NCBI RefSeq assembly: GCF_029257255.1
Contig: NZ_JARICI010000009.1
Coordinates: 1-64,000 of the forward strand
DNA: 64,000 nucleotides
Reading direction: 5' to 3'
Source: Sporosarcina sp.
Lineage (GTDB): Bacteria > Bacillota > Bacilli > Bacillales_A > Planococcaceae
Part shown: in pieces, positions 16,760-25,156 of the stretch
Position numbering within the stretch: the stretch's first letter is position 1
Layout of the letters: the number at the start of each line of letters is the position of its first letter
Notes under the pieces: model-generated
What the model was told of the DNA's origin: nothing
What the model saw: the letters and a program-made list of their open reading frames with translations, nothing else
Database searches by the model: none
Position numbers and translations under genes: made by a program

Positions 16760-17713
16760 ATGGCATATATTTTATTACTTGTAGGATTTGCATTATTGAT
16801 CAAAGGAGCGGACTTTTTCGTTAACGGATCCTCCAATATCGCAAGACTTCTCCGGGTTCCGCCTCTCTTAATCGGCCTGACCATCGTCGCTTTCGGCACC
16901 AGTTCTCCGGAAGCAACAGTCAGTATTATCGCAGCGCTCGAAGGCAGTTCGGGTGTCGCGGTAGGGAACGTGGTCGGCAGCAACATTTTCAACATTACGC
17001 TAGTTGTCGGAATGGCTGCTTTTCTTTACCCGCTGAAAGTGGACAGTGAGACAATCAAAAAACAAATTCCGTTCACGCTACTCGCAAGCGTAGCCTTGCT
17101 GATCCTGATGAGTGACGTAGTGCTGCAGGGATTCGGCAGCAATGTTATTTCACGCGGCGACGGTTTTATTTTCCTGCTGTTCCTGTCCATCTTTATGTAT
17201 TATGTCATTGAGACCGGTCTGAAAAGCCGGAAAGACGCGGAAATTAAGCCACCGGAAACGGATATCAGCTGGGGCAAGAATATTGCCGTCACGCTGCTCG
17301 GGCTGGCTGCCATCATATTCGGCGGGAATCTGGTGGTAACGAACGGCACGGAAATTGCCTATTCTCTCGGCATGAGCGAAACGCTGGTCGGGCTGACGAT
17401 TATCGCGATTGGTACATCACTTCCTGAACTGGTCACTTCTATTACAGCTGCATTGAAAAAAGAAAGTGAAATAGCGCTCGGGAATATTGTGGGGAGTAAT
17501 ATCTTCAATATCTTATTTGTACTAGGCGCCTCGTCAGCCATTTCTCCATTGGCAGTAAGCGGCGAGGTCGTTATTGACGTCATCTTTATGATCATTCTGA
17601 CTGTGTTATTACTGATCTTTTCAAGAACCGGCTTCAAAATCGGAAAGCGCGAAGGACTCGTGCTCGCCGTTTTGTACGTAGTGTATTTGGTTTATATCAT
17701 TTTACGGAATTAA
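16760..17713 (+). CDS. Calcium/sodium antiporter, CaCA superfamily (YrbG type)
   Basis: The 317-residue inner-membrane protein has the two inverted alpha-repeats of cation/calcium exchangers. The first reads GTSSPEATVSIIAAL with VGNVVGSNIFNI; the second reads GTSLPELVTSITAAL with LGNIVGSNIFNI. About ten hydrophobic helices follow the family layout, with a short hydrophilic loop near residue 155. The N-terminal MAYILLLVGFALLIKGADFFV is typical of YrbG. GGAAACAGGAG precedes the ATG. It is a single gene ended by a class A repeat. Confidence 0.92.
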   Translation: MAYILLLVGFALLIKGADFFVNGSSNIARLLRVPPLLIGLTIVAFGTSSPEATVSIIAALEGSSGVAVGNVVGSNIFNITLVVGMAAFLYPLKVDSETIKKQIPFTLLASVALLILMSDVVLQGFGSNVISRGDGFIFLLFLSIFMYYVIETGLKSRKDAEIKPPETDISWGKNIAVTLLGLAAIIFGGNLVVTNGTEIAYSLGMSETLVGLTIIAIGTSLPELVTSITAALKKESEIALGNIVGSNIFNILFVLGASSAISPLAVSGEVVIDVIFMIILTVLLLIFSRTGFKIGKREGLVLAVLYVVYLVYIILRN

Positions 17714-17720
17714 GGGCAGC

Positions 17721-17802
17721 GGTGCCTGTGTGGAAAACATTCATGACTGTTCAAACAAACGTGAATGTTTGAACTTTCACGTTTGTTTGGCACACAGGCA
17801 CC
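17721..17802. repeat. Class A element, full 82 bp form
   Basis: GGTGCCTGTGTGG and GGCACACAGGCACC enclose AACATTCATGACTGTTC, CAAACGTGAATG and CTTTCACGTTTG. It fills the gap between two convergent genes: it starts 8 nt after the antiporter stop and ends 1 nt before the stop of the gene at 17804. A bidirectional terminator role is likely. Confidence 0.92.
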
Positions 17803-17803
17803 C

Positions 17804-19306
17804 TTAATAAAATATCGACCCGCCCATATCCATATAATACGCCTTGCCATTCTCCGCATCGATCATGCGCACATGGCCGTCCGTTTCCGGGAATGATGGC
17901 AGATACGTCAGTTTGTAAAACGTCTTTCCCTCTTCATCGAACTCCATCATCATCTCGAGTTTCATCTTCATCTGCTGCACCAACTTCTCCCTAGCCTGCT
18001 GTTTCGTCAGCACGGGGACAGTTCGCGTGTCTGCCGGCGGAAGTTCTTCTGTCGGTTCCATGGTGGAGGTGATGATCCGACCGGAGTAACGACCGACCGA
18101 GACAAGTACCGTATGACCTTCGACCGGCACACCGTTCAAATGAAACTGGAAAAAGAATTCCTGCGCATCCTCTTCTTCCGATTCATCGGGCCCATCAATC
18201 CACTCTTCGTCCTCATCTGGACATCCTTCTTCATTTAATTCATCCAGCTCGTCCATCAGCTCCTCGACGAACTCCTCCAGTTCCTCCCACTCTTCATCAA
18301 CGTCCGGCTTCACCATCCAGAAATGCTGCGGCGCATCCGGGAACAGTCTGTACAGGTAATCAAGCGCATGCCGCAGAAGTATTTCCCCGTCCAGCTCATC
18401 TTCCTCACCCGTCCACTCTTCGCCGTTACAGACATAGACCGGCCGGTTCGCGCTGTCGTAATGGATCGTGACCATATTCGGTGAATACGCTTCACTGAAG
18501 TCGATTTCATCCGGCGTTTCCAATGAAGGATGCTGCCACTTTTCAACTTGCACTCCATCATCCTGTTGCTCGCCGATCTTCACATGCTGCTCCGCGATGC
18601 CAATCATCCGGCGGAGAGGAGTGTCCGCAGGCAAATGGGCTGGGAGCGGCTCATACTCCCTGCCCTCCGCCACGCTGTCCGGTTCGCTGCCGTCAGCCGG
18701 GATGTCAACCGCCGCTTCCTTCATCGACCACACGAGCCGGTATGTATCATCGCCGTTGCGGAACAATTCCGTATCGGTCTTCTGGATCTCCAGTTAGAAA
18801 TCGGTGCGCTCCATATAAGCTTCTTTCGCTTCTTCCTCTGAAATGACGTGCTCCGGATAGCGCACGTCGGCAGGCCCTTCATCGAAACTGAACTGCACGA
18901 CTTTGCCTGCCGCCGTGATCGTCAGGGAGAAACCGATGCCAGGCAGATCCAGCCCGTAACGCTCGTCCTGTATGCCGTACCCCACCAAATAGGGATCATC
19001 CAGATCAATCACCGACTGCAGCCGGTACGTCTTCAGCCCGTCCGGATGAAATTCACGGATGAACGCCTCCGCGACAGCCGGCATATCCCCCGGCTTGGAT
19101 CCGCTCGTGCCGTATTCATCCGGATCAAGATACTCGAAATGCATCAGGCGGTCTTCGGCATCAACCGTGCAGACCGCAAACGCTTCATCCGCACCTTCTT
19201 CCATTATGTAGAAAGATTCCCCGTTTTCCGAGAAATCGAATTCAGATTCTGTAAAAGTCACATTCATCTCCAGCCAGCCGGCCAGTTGGTTCAGTGTCTT
19301 TCCCAT
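17804..19306 (-). pseudogene. YcdB/YcdC-like protein interrupted by an in-frame TAA
   Basis: Two frames, 19306-18794 and 18766-17804, lie in the same register, separated only by one TAA at 18796-18794. Read through, they give one protein of about 500 residues (YMERTDF, stop, LEIQKTDTELF). It has repeated PepSY-like segments such as SLTITAAGKVVQFSF, VLVSVGRYSGRIITS and RMIDAENGKAYYM, like the YcdB/YcdC repeat domains. There is no signal peptide. A strongly acidic insert lies near the middle of the second half. It is either a recent nonsense mutation, a sequencing error, or translation resumes at an internal start. Confidence 0.65.
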
Positions 19307-19360
19307 GTGATTGCCCCTCTCTAGTTCATGTATTCAGTATAGAGGAAGGGGCACAGTCGT

Positions 19361-19588
19361 TCAAAAATAAGACGGCCTGCATCGAATTTCTCCTGCCGGC
19401 CGTCTTATTTCTTCCGTTTCATTCACTACGATGAACGCCAGATCGTCGTTACCGAACATCTGAAGCACCACGAGCATTGTGTCATCACCGATAGGCAGCT
19501 TATCGAACCCATCATCGTCCGCGATCTCCTCCATCAGCACTTGACTCGGCGGCTGATCCGCACGTTCTAGTTCACCGATTCCATTAGA
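19361..19588 (-). other. Open frame of uncertain coding status
   Basis: A minus-strand frame reads ESNGIGELERADQPPSQ, then a middle part with DDTMLVVLQMFGNDDLAF, and stops at 19361. It looks protein-like in codon use and composition. It has no good start except an internal ATG at about residue 20, and it runs into the terminator stem at 19365-19410. It may be a gene remnant downstream of the Rpn gene. Confidence 0.3.
19365..19410 (-). terminator. Rho-independent terminator hairpin
   Basis: AAATAAGACGGCC pairs perfectly with GGCCGTCTTATTT, 13 bp around a 20-nt loop. The minus strand continues with TTTTTG after the stem. It would end transcription coming from the Rpn gene region before the YcdB-like gene. 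Confidence 0.75.
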
Positions 19589-19600
19589 CTCCCTCTTGCT

Positions 19601-20587
19601 TCAGTTGTGCGTTTCCGCCTGAATCTCCAGCACCTCTTGAAGTTTCAACCCTGTTTCTTCAGCAACCTTTTCCGCCTCAATTCCATTGCTGAGCATGTAA
19701 CGAGCCATTTTCCTCAGAGTTCTTTTCTCTCCTTTCTCTGCTCCTTTCTTTTCTCCTCTTTTCTCTCCTCTTTCTTCCCCCCGAAGCTCCGCCTCCCGAA
19801 CCACGGCTTCTTCATCCAGGATCCGTTTTAGCCTGGATTCATACGCATAGATTTCTTCAGGCGATCTGCTGAGCGACTCCCAGCTTTCGAACGCCTGATG
19901 AAGCGACTCATCTTTCATAGCGATCTCCTCCAGTTCTTTCAAAATATCGTCGTAGATTTCCCCGTTCCGCTGATCGACTATACCAAGTAACAGCAGCCAC
20001 CTCGCCAGCACATCATCCCGAGGATCCAATTTCCCTTCTTTCCAAGCCCGGATCAATTTCGGCATCTCCACAAAATGCATTTCCATCATATCGGTCAGCC
20101 GGAAACGCTTTTCCTGCTCATATAGACAAAAGGTCGTATGGAAACTGTCTGTCTGATGAAACAAATTAAAATTCATCAAATTCACTGTAATGACAGGGTT
20201 CAACTCCCTGTACGCCATCTTCTTCCGCATCTGATTACGGTAGACAGATGCCCAATAAAAAAGGGAGCGCGCCACCATATCATATTGATTATTAAACTGG
20301 ATCTCTACATTGATCCACTCGCCCTTCTCCGTAACGACCAATAAATCCAGGCGTGACTGTTTGTCTTCCGCATATTCTCCGCCTGCTTCCAGATTGGTAA
20401 AAGAAATACCGGTAATTCGGTCCTGTCCCGTCCTTTTCAGCACAGCATTCAAAAACACGATCGTGATTTCCTGGTTCGGTTCATTGCCGAACAGCTGCTT
20501 AAATGCATAATCCACTTTCAAATCCATTAATCGATCTAGAGGGATTCGCTTCACGATCCTTGACGTGATTTCTATGTTCCCTGCCAC
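19601..20587 (-). CDS. Rpn family recombination-promoting nuclease / putative transposase
   Basis: The 328-residue protein has the Rpn/PDDEXK_2 pattern. It starts LMDLKVDYAFKQLFG, then has SRLDLLVVTEKGEWINVEIQ, where the Asp and Glu-x-Gln form the nuclease site, then YWASVYRNQM. The C-terminal third is highly charged, with repeats of GE(K/E)RGEK, followed by a GI-x-x-x-x-VAEETGL helix. Rpn proteins cut DNA and promote RecA-independent recombination. They are often mobile or present in several copies. It is a single gene. A small remnant with a similar tail lies at 13526-13618. Confidence 0.85.
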   Translation of the reverse strand: MAGNIEITSRIVKRIPLDRLMDLKVDYAFKQLFGNEPNQEITIVFLNAVLKRTGQDRITGISFTNLEAGGEYAEDKQSRLDLLVVTEKGEWINVEIQFNNQYDMVARSLFYWASVYRNQMRKKMAYRELNPVITVNLMNFNLFHQTDSFHTTFCLYEQEKRFRLTDMMEMHFVEMPKLIRAWKEGKLDPRDDVLARWLLLLGIVDQRNGEIYDDILKELEEIAMKDESLHQAFESWESLSRSPEEIYAYESRLKRILDEEAVVREAELRGEERGEKRGEKKGAEKGEKRTLRKMARYMLSNGIEAEKVAEETGLKLQEVLEIQAETHN

Positions 20588-20944
20588 CTCTAATTCCTTT
20601 TATTCTACCACCAAAAGAATAAACTGACTATTCTAACGGCATGTTGATCTGATTGTAGGCGGGAAGGCATTCAATCGTCAAAACGATAAAATTGCATGTT
20701 GAATGTCAAAAAGTGCTTAGCTATCAGGCAAGGAATTCATAAAACTTGTTTTTGGTATGGGTTTTAATAGAAAAAATGAAATTTGCACATTTATTTGGGG
20801 GTTTTCGGGCATGCCGGATTATAGTTCGAGCCATTTTACGATTCGGCGGCTACGGTTCTAACGAGTGTCCAGACGAAAGGAGTATGCATTAAATACTGCA
20901 AGCCCAGACAGCCAATGAGGAGGCTTTCCTGAAATTATTGGAGA

Positions 20945-21090
20945 TGAAAAAAGGAAAAAACATTCATTTTTCCTCCAATATATAAAGCTCCCGTCTCCAT
21001 TAAGAGAGGAGAGCTTAGATTCCCGTAGTACCACCCCAGTTGCCACCATACGTGACCGCTTTACAGCCTAATTCCAACATGCTATATTTA
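20945..21090 (-). promoter_or_regulatory. T-box leader remnant (antiterminator and terminator part)
   Basis: On the minus strand the sequence GGGGTGGTACTACGGG (near 21039-21024) matches the T-box antiterminator core (GGGTGGNACCRCGG). It is followed by AAGCTCTCCTCTC and GAGACGGGAGCTT, which can pair as the competing terminator. GGAGG and an ATG follow at about 20972, but the frame closes after ten codons. A clear Stem I with its AGTA motif is not seen upstream. No aminoacyl-tRNA synthetase or amino-acid gene follows, so this is probably an orphan or decayed T-box. Confidence 0.55.
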
Positions 21091-21100
21091 CAGCATCAGT

Positions 21101-21147
21101 ACCCACCACGCCTCTTCACAATGCGGACCACGGTGGGTCATTTTTTA
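21101..21147 (+). terminator. Terminator-like hairpin on the plus strand
   Basis: ACCCACC pairs with GGTGGGT and is followed by CATTTTTTATTT. No plus-strand gene ends here, so it may be part of the folded T-box region on the other strand or a leftover terminator. The stretch 20590-20940 holds no gene I can support. Confidence 0.45.
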
Positions 21148-21160
21148 TTTGGACGAGGAC

Positions 21161-21228
21161 GTGCCTGTGCGTCACACAAATCCAGAACAATTCAGAATAG
21201 TGTCTAATTTGCGCAGCACACAGGCACC
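21161..21228. repeat. Class B element
   Basis: GTGCCTGTGCGTCACACAAA at the left and GCGCAGCACACAGGCACC at the right surround CAGAACAATTCAGAATAGTG. It lies between the T-box remnant and the ArAE gene, about 30 nt before the ATG of the latter. Confidence 0.88.
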
Positions 21229-21258
21229 CGACAGGAAGGAAGAGGAGGAGAAAACCAA

Positions 21259-22275
21259 ATGCGATCGTTTCAATTTCACGGCAGCCGAATAATAAAAACA
21301 GGACTGGCTATATTTTTAACGGCCGTTATCTGCGAGTGGTTTAACTGGCCTCCTGTATTTGCAGTCATCACAGCGATTGTCACGATCGAGCCGACTGTCA
21401 GTGATTCCATCAAAAAAGGGATCGTCCGATTTCCTGCCTCTGCCATCGGTTCTGCATTCGCTGTATTTTTCATCGCACTTTTCGGGAATTCCCCAATCAC
21501 CTATACACTGGCCGCGGTCTGCACGATCCTCGTCTGTTACCGGCTGAAACTTCACGCAGGCCTGCTAGTTGCCACATTGACGGCAGTCGCCATGGTGGAA
21601 GTCATCCACAGCAATTACTTGATCGCATTTTTCATTCGGCTCGGAACGACAACGACGGGATTGCTGGTGTCCACGGCGGTTAACATGCTCGTCTTTCCAC
21701 CCAATTACAGCAAGGCAATCGCGGAGAATATCCAGCGAATCGGCGAGCGGGCCGGCGGAATGCTCGAGCAGACATTCCGGACCATACTGTACGACAGTAA
21801 CGCAAACCACGGGACAGAGCAGGCGATCCTGGATCAGCTCACAAATGAAATCAGAAAGACGGAAACTCTAATCTATTTCCAGCGTGACGAATCGAAACTG
21901 CATCTGTTGGCCGGTGGCAATAAAGAAGCGCTGCACATGGCCGAAAAGCAGTTAGTTTTCCTGCATAAACTGGAATACCACGTCGGCACGCTGCTGCAAA
22001 TGCCCCTGTCCACCATTTCCTGGACGACGGCGGAACGGGATCTTATTATGCAGGCCGTAACCGAACTGGCAGACGACCTGAAATCTTCGAGGGATTATGA
22101 TTCAGTCAAGCATCAGCAGCAACTAAAAAACATCACGGATCTTTTCTGGGAAGACAATGAAGAACTGACGAAAAATAATGAAATCCATCCAACACAATTC
22201 CCTCCCGAGCTAATCATCCTGTATGAACTGGTGGCAATTTATAATTTGGTGGATCAGTTTTATCATGTTGAATAG
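21259..22275 (+). CDS. Aromatic acid exporter family protein (ArAE/FUSC type)
   Basis: The 338-residue protein has an N-terminal membrane domain of about five to six helices (residues 10-145), with TAIVTIEPTVSDSIKKG and NMLVFPPNY, the marks of the aromatic acid exporter/DUF939 family. A soluble helical C-terminal domain follows. Related proteins are thought to export small aromatic acids. The substrate here is unknown. AGGAAGAGGAGG precedes the ATG, and the upstream region carries a class B repeat. Confidence 0.82.
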   Translation: MRSFQFHGSRIIKTGLAIFLTAVICEWFNWPPVFAVITAIVTIEPTVSDSIKKGIVRFPASAIGSAFAVFFIALFGNSPITYTLAAVCTILVCYRLKLHAGLLVATLTAVAMVEVIHSNYLIAFFIRLGTTTTGLLVSTAVNMLVFPPNYSKAIAENIQRIGERAGGMLEQTFRTILYDSNANHGTEQAILDQLTNEIRKTETLIYFQRDESKLHLLAGGNKEALHMAEKQLVFLHKLEYHVGTLLQMPLSTISWTTAERDLIMQAVTELADDLKSSRDYDSVKHQQQLKNITDLFWEDNEELTKNNEIHPTQFPPELIILYELVAIYNLVDQFYHVE

Positions 22276-22289
22276 GTGTCCGGGAAAAT

Positions 22290-22340
22290 GAAAAAACCGC
22301 TTCAAAAAGTCTGGAACCTCGACTTTTCAAAACGGTTCGG
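22290..22340 (-). terminator. Terminator after the PH-domain protein gene
   Basis: AAAACCG with AAAAAGTC pairs with GACTTTT and CGGTT around a small loop. On the minus strand the stem is followed by TTTTTTC. It lies between two convergent genes and probably serves the minus-strand gene, with some effect on the plus strand. Confidence 0.6.
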
Positions 22341-22344
22341 CTGC

Positions 22345-22782
22345 TTAAGAACCCAATAGTTTTGCTTCCACTTCAATACGCGGATTTCGGGATGCTAGCA
22401 TTCTGACAAATTGCGTCTCATTCTTCGGTGAGATTTGGATATCCCGGTATTTCCCATATTCCAACGCCAATCTGTCCACGGACAGCGCGGGCGTCGCCAA
22501 CACGCTCTTCACTTTGCGCACCCTGCGAATGTCTGCAATCAGAACCCGGTACACGAGCGGGCCGTTGCGGATAGTGAGGGTCTCTTCTCCGACATGATAA
22601 GTCGTGCCGAACCAGATCCACAACAGAAATCCTATCAACAGCAAGCCGAACAGCAGCCACAGAACAGACGCCAAATTAAATTTACTCTCAAGCCCGATAC
22701 TCACCGCGATAATCGCCACCGTGATCCAAACTGCCGCAAAGTACACGCCGTCCTTTTTCGATGCGAATAAAATCCTCCTCAC
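22345..22782 (-). CDS. Membrane protein with bacterial PH-like domain
   Basis: The product has two hydrophobic segments near its N-terminus (VYFAAVWITVAIIAVSIG and LLFGLLLIGFLLWIWFG). A C-terminal domain follows with TYHVGEETLTIRNGPLVYRV, IADIRRVRKVKS and KYRDIQISPKNETQFV. The pattern is that of the PH-like domains of YdbT/YxxA-type membrane proteins. A longer frame beginning at 22857 uses an ATG inside a class B repeat. I prefer the GTG at 22782, although its ribosome site (GGGAAGGG) is only moderate. Confidence 0.65.
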   Translation of the reverse strand: MRRILFASKKDGVYFAAVWITVAIIAVSIGLESKFNLASVLWLLFGLLLIGFLLWIWFGTTYHVGEETLTIRNGPLVYRVLIADIRRVRKVKSVLATPALSVDRLALEYGKYRDIQISPKNETQFVRMLASRNPRIEVEAKLLGS

Positions 22783-22798
22783 CCTTCCCTTTTTTCTC

Positions 22799-22866
22799 GT
22801 GCCTGTGCGCCAAACAACTTCAGAACAATTCAGAATAGTTTCCGAATCGTGTGGCACACAGGCACC
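22799..22866. repeat. Class B element
   Basis: GTGCCTGTGCGCCAAACAAC and GTGTGGCACACAGGCACC frame CAGAACAATTCAGAATAGT. The left CAAACAACTT can pair with the right GTGTGG region to extend the hairpin. It lies between the GNAT gene stop (22899) and the PH-protein start. It also offers a false ATG to the downstream gene. Confidence 0.9.
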
Positions 22867-22898
22867 ATTTCAACCACTAAGCAGTCTTGACCACTATT

Positions 22899-23744
22899 TC
22901 AGCCCACCTCAACCACCGCAAAATCCGCAATCTGCACATAACCGATCTCCTGATAGATCTTATTCGCCGTAGCATTTGCTAGGTCCGTAAACAGCACGCA
23001 GAATTCAAACTCCTTCAGTAGTTCAGCGGAGACTTTCGCGACCATTGTCCTGCCGTAGCCTTTCCTGCGCTCATGTCTCGGTGTGAAAACCATCGAAACC
23101 GTCACACCGCACTCAGTCGGACGTGCCTTCTTCATCATTGACACGACTTTTCCTTCATTCTCCCAGACGAACACTTCTTGTCTGCCGATGAATGAGGCAA
23201 CTTCCTCCCGCACCTCGTCCTTCGGAGTAAGCGGCAAGCCAGCTTCTTTCTCGAATAGCATCAGCCATGCAGCGATCTGCAGTACGTCTCTCTTCGTTGC
23301 CACACGCCAGTTCCCTGGACTGTCTTCCAGCTCCGGATTAACCGCATCGAGCCGGTAGACTCCTTCATCAATTTTCACTTCAAACGCGCTGCCCGTTGCC
23401 TTCTTCCACTTCTCTGCGAATGAAATCGCCCATTCCTTTTTGCTGATCACCGAAGGAAACGAGATGGATTGTTCGGCGAGTTGCTGAACCACTTGCTCCA
23501 ATATTTCATCTGCTTTTTCCGTATTGTTGACGATAATATTCAGTGGATAAGGAGGCGTCATCTGCAGTAGCGCGGCCACTTCCCCTTCATCTTCCATGAC
23601 CGCCATGAATGGATTGTCATACTGCCCTGCTTTGATCGCTTCCATTATGCCGTAGAACAGACTGAATGTATCTTCGTGCTTTGTCAGGATTGGCTTTGCT
23701 TTTAGTGAAAATTGCTGTGGATCTGTATACGTTACGAATTCCAT
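22899..23744 (-). CDS. GNAT family N-acetyltransferase (long form)
   Basis: The 281-residue protein has an N-terminal half of unknown fold and a C-terminal GNAT domain with VSMVFTPRHERRKGYGRTM (about residues 215-233) and a final NKIYQEIGYVQIADF. Such two-part GNAT proteins are common in bacilli and lack known substrates. AATGG at the start is preceded by GGAGACAG. Class B repeats flank the gene on both sides, so it is one unit of the cassette-like region. Confidence 0.8.
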   Translation of the reverse strand: MEFVTYTDPQQFSLKAKPILTKHEDTFSLFYGIMEAIKAGQYDNPFMAVMEDEGEVAALLQMTPPYPLNIIVNNTEKADEILEQVVQQLAEQSISFPSVISKKEWAISFAEKWKKATGSAFEVKIDEGVYRLDAVNPELEDSPGNWRVATKRDVLQIAAWLMLFEKEAGLPLTPKDEVREEVASFIGRQEVFVWENEGKVVSMMKKARPTECGVTVSMVFTPRHERRKGYGRTMVAKVSAELLKEFEFCVLFTDLANATANKIYQEIGYVQIADFAVVEVG

Positions 23745-23771
23745 TGATCTGTCTCCAATCTAAATTTTGAT

Positions 23772-23840
23772 GGTGCCTGCGCAGCACGCAAATCGCAAAC
23801 AATTCAGAATAGCTTCCGAATTGTTTGGTACACAGGCACC
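23772..23840. repeat. Class B element
   Basis: GGTGCCTGCGCAGC and GTACACAGGCACC surround CAAACAATTCAGAATAGC. It ends 1 bp before the stop of the next minus-strand gene (23841), so the hairpin directly follows that gene's stop codon. Confidence 0.88.
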
Positions 23841-24050
23841 CTAACTTTTCCGGTTCAATATAAATTCATAGACAACCGCTGCTAGCAGCCCGCTGCCAAA
23901 AACGAGCGGCGGAGAAATCAGAATACGCTCTGACAGAATGTAATAAAAATAATTACACGCAGAAACGAGCATATATGTATAAAAACCAAGTATGGTGGCA
24001 CTTCTCCAGTTGCTCGATTCTTTGTCATTCATCTTCTTGAAAAATTTCAT
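23841..24050 (-). CDS. Small membrane protein of unknown function
   Basis: From the ATG at 24050 the 69-residue product reads MKFFKKMNDKESSNWRS and then two hydrophobic helices (ATILGFYTYMLVSACNYFYYI and PPLVFGSGLLAAVVYEFIL). The longer upstream frame overlaps the neighbouring gene and is not supported. The ribosome site is weak. I do not recognise the family. Confidence 0.5.
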   Translation of the reverse strand: MKFFKKMNDKESSNWRSATILGFYTYMLVSACNYFYYILSERILISPPLVFGSGLLAAVVYEFILNRKS

Positions 24051-24073
24051 GCAGCACCGCTTTCTGTCAGAAT

Positions 24074-24559
24074 TTATTCGGATCTCTGTATGTTCAAACC
24101 TTCCACCGCACAAATCAACTCCCTGTAATACGAGGAGCGAATAGAAAAGCCGCCGAATTCCTCGTGTGTCGTACAACTAAACCATGCAAAGCCATTCTTT
24201 ATGAAAGTCAGATCTTCGGGCAATCCCGGAGCCACCCAATCATATAACGAATGCGCATAGTGTTTTACTAAATTGCATGTTGTCTCATTTATCTCCATAA
24301 CAAAAACTGTAGCCGCAGGACCCTTTGTCATGGTATTCGCCCACGTCTTGGTTTTATAAGATTCCAGAACATAAGGAGCGAACTGAGCCAGTACTTCCTG
24401 GTTGTATGTAAGTTCCTTTCTTGTGATGAAATAGAACTTATCTGAGTAATCGAAAAGGATCTGGATCAACTGCGAATACACTTCGTCCTGCGGATTTTCT
24501 GTTAACTCCCAGTATTCCATCCACTGACCCCCATTTCTGTCTGTAACTCGCACTCTCAT
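24074..24559 (-). CDS. Hypothetical protein
   Basis: The 161-residue protein from the ATG at 24559 (MRVRVTDRNGGQWMEYW) has no signal or membrane segment. A distinctive stretch, EINETTCNLVKHYAHSLYDW, precedes LPEDLTFIKNGFAWFSCTTHEE. The longer frame to 24583 begins within a repeat fragment. I do not recognise the family. The C-terminal part, SSYYRELICAVEGLNIQ, is helical. Confidence 0.6.
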   Translation of the reverse strand: MRVRVTDRNGGQWMEYWELTENPQDEVYSQLIQILFDYSDKFYFITRKELTYNQEVLAQFAPYVLESYKTKTWANTMTKGPAATVFVMEINETTCNLVKHYAHSLYDWVAPGLPEDLTFIKNGFAWFSCTTHEEFGGFSIRSSYYRELICAVEGLNIQRSE

Positions 24560-24562
24560 TAC

Positions 24563-24579
24563 GCGTGCCTGTGTGCCAC
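24563..24579. repeat. Class B element, left end only (fragment)
   Basis: GCGTGCCTGTGTGCCAC matches the left end of class B copies and stops exactly at the stop codon of the gene at 24580-24774. The core and right end are missing. It may be a partial deletion product. Confidence 0.65.
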
Positions 24580-24774
24580 TCAATTCAACATGGTTGCAAC
24601 ATCTTTTTCTATTTCAAAGATCAAAAAGTCATCATCTTCTTCGACAACAACTTTTTCATATTTACACTCTTTGTCAATGATCATTTCAAAGTAGTTCGTT
24701 TCGTTATTCAATTCAAAAACCGGACATTGATCAAACCGGACATCACCAATAAAAATGGCTCTAATTTTTTTCAT
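24580..24774 (-). CDS. Small acidic hypothetical protein
   Basis: The 64-residue product (MKKIRAIFIGDVRFDQ to DVATMLN) is acidic in its second half and lacks a signal. AAGGAG with 7 nt spacing precedes the ATG, which supports it as a real gene. The stop codon borders a repeat fragment. The function is unknown. Confidence 0.55.
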   Translation of the reverse strand: MKKIRAIFIGDVRFDQCPVFELNNETNYFEMIIDKECKYEKVVVEEDDDFLIFEIEKDVATMLN

Positions 24775-24856
24775 TATAATCTCCTTTCAATGTACTTTTA
24801 TTTATTATCGGCTTCCCCAACAATTTGGCCCTGTTTCTAGAACAACCACTATCTAA

Positions 24857-25066
24857 TCACCTGCACTCAAATGAATATTCACTTGTAAGATTATTAAAGA
24901 TTTCGATTGTCTCTTCACCGCCGTTTTCATGACATTGTGAACTCAATGCACTGATTTCCTTCGTATTAAAATAACTGGTACCCGCGATTAAAAGAGAAAC
25001 AACTAGCAATAGTGTAACTCCAATCATTACAACACCTGTAACATATTTATTTTCGGATAAACTCAT
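24857..25066 (-). CDS. Small single-pass membrane protein
   Basis: From the ATG at 25066 the 69-residue product reads MSLSENKYVTG and then one membrane helix (VVMIGVTLLLVVSLLIAG). An extracellular tail follows with two cysteines (SSQCHENGG and YSFEC) that could form a disulfide. GAAAGGGTG lies upstream. The longer frame to 25117 is repeat-derived. The family is unknown. Confidence 0.55.
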   Translation of the reverse strand: MSLSENKYVTGVVMIGVTLLLVVSLLIAGTSYFNTKEISALSSQCHENGGEETIEIFNNLTSEYSFECR

Positions 25067-25087
25067 TTTCAGCACCCTTTCTTTAAA

Positions 25088-25154
25088 GTTCCTGTGTGCC
25101 ACACAAATCAAAAACAATTCAGAATAGCCTTCAAGTTGTGTGGTACACAGGCAC
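25088..25154. repeat. Class B element
   Basis: GTTCCTGTGTGCCACACAAA and GTTGTGTGGTACACAGGCAC flank CAAAAACAATTCAGAATAGC. The left end has T for G at the fourth base of the consensus. It ends 2 bp before the stop of the DUF2200 gene. Confidence 0.88.
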
Positions 25155-25156
25155 TC

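Noticed and set aside
24565-24840. A 91-residue plus-strand frame in this region
   Set aside because: It is antisense to a minus-strand gene with a good ribosome site, begins in a repeat fragment and has no start signal.
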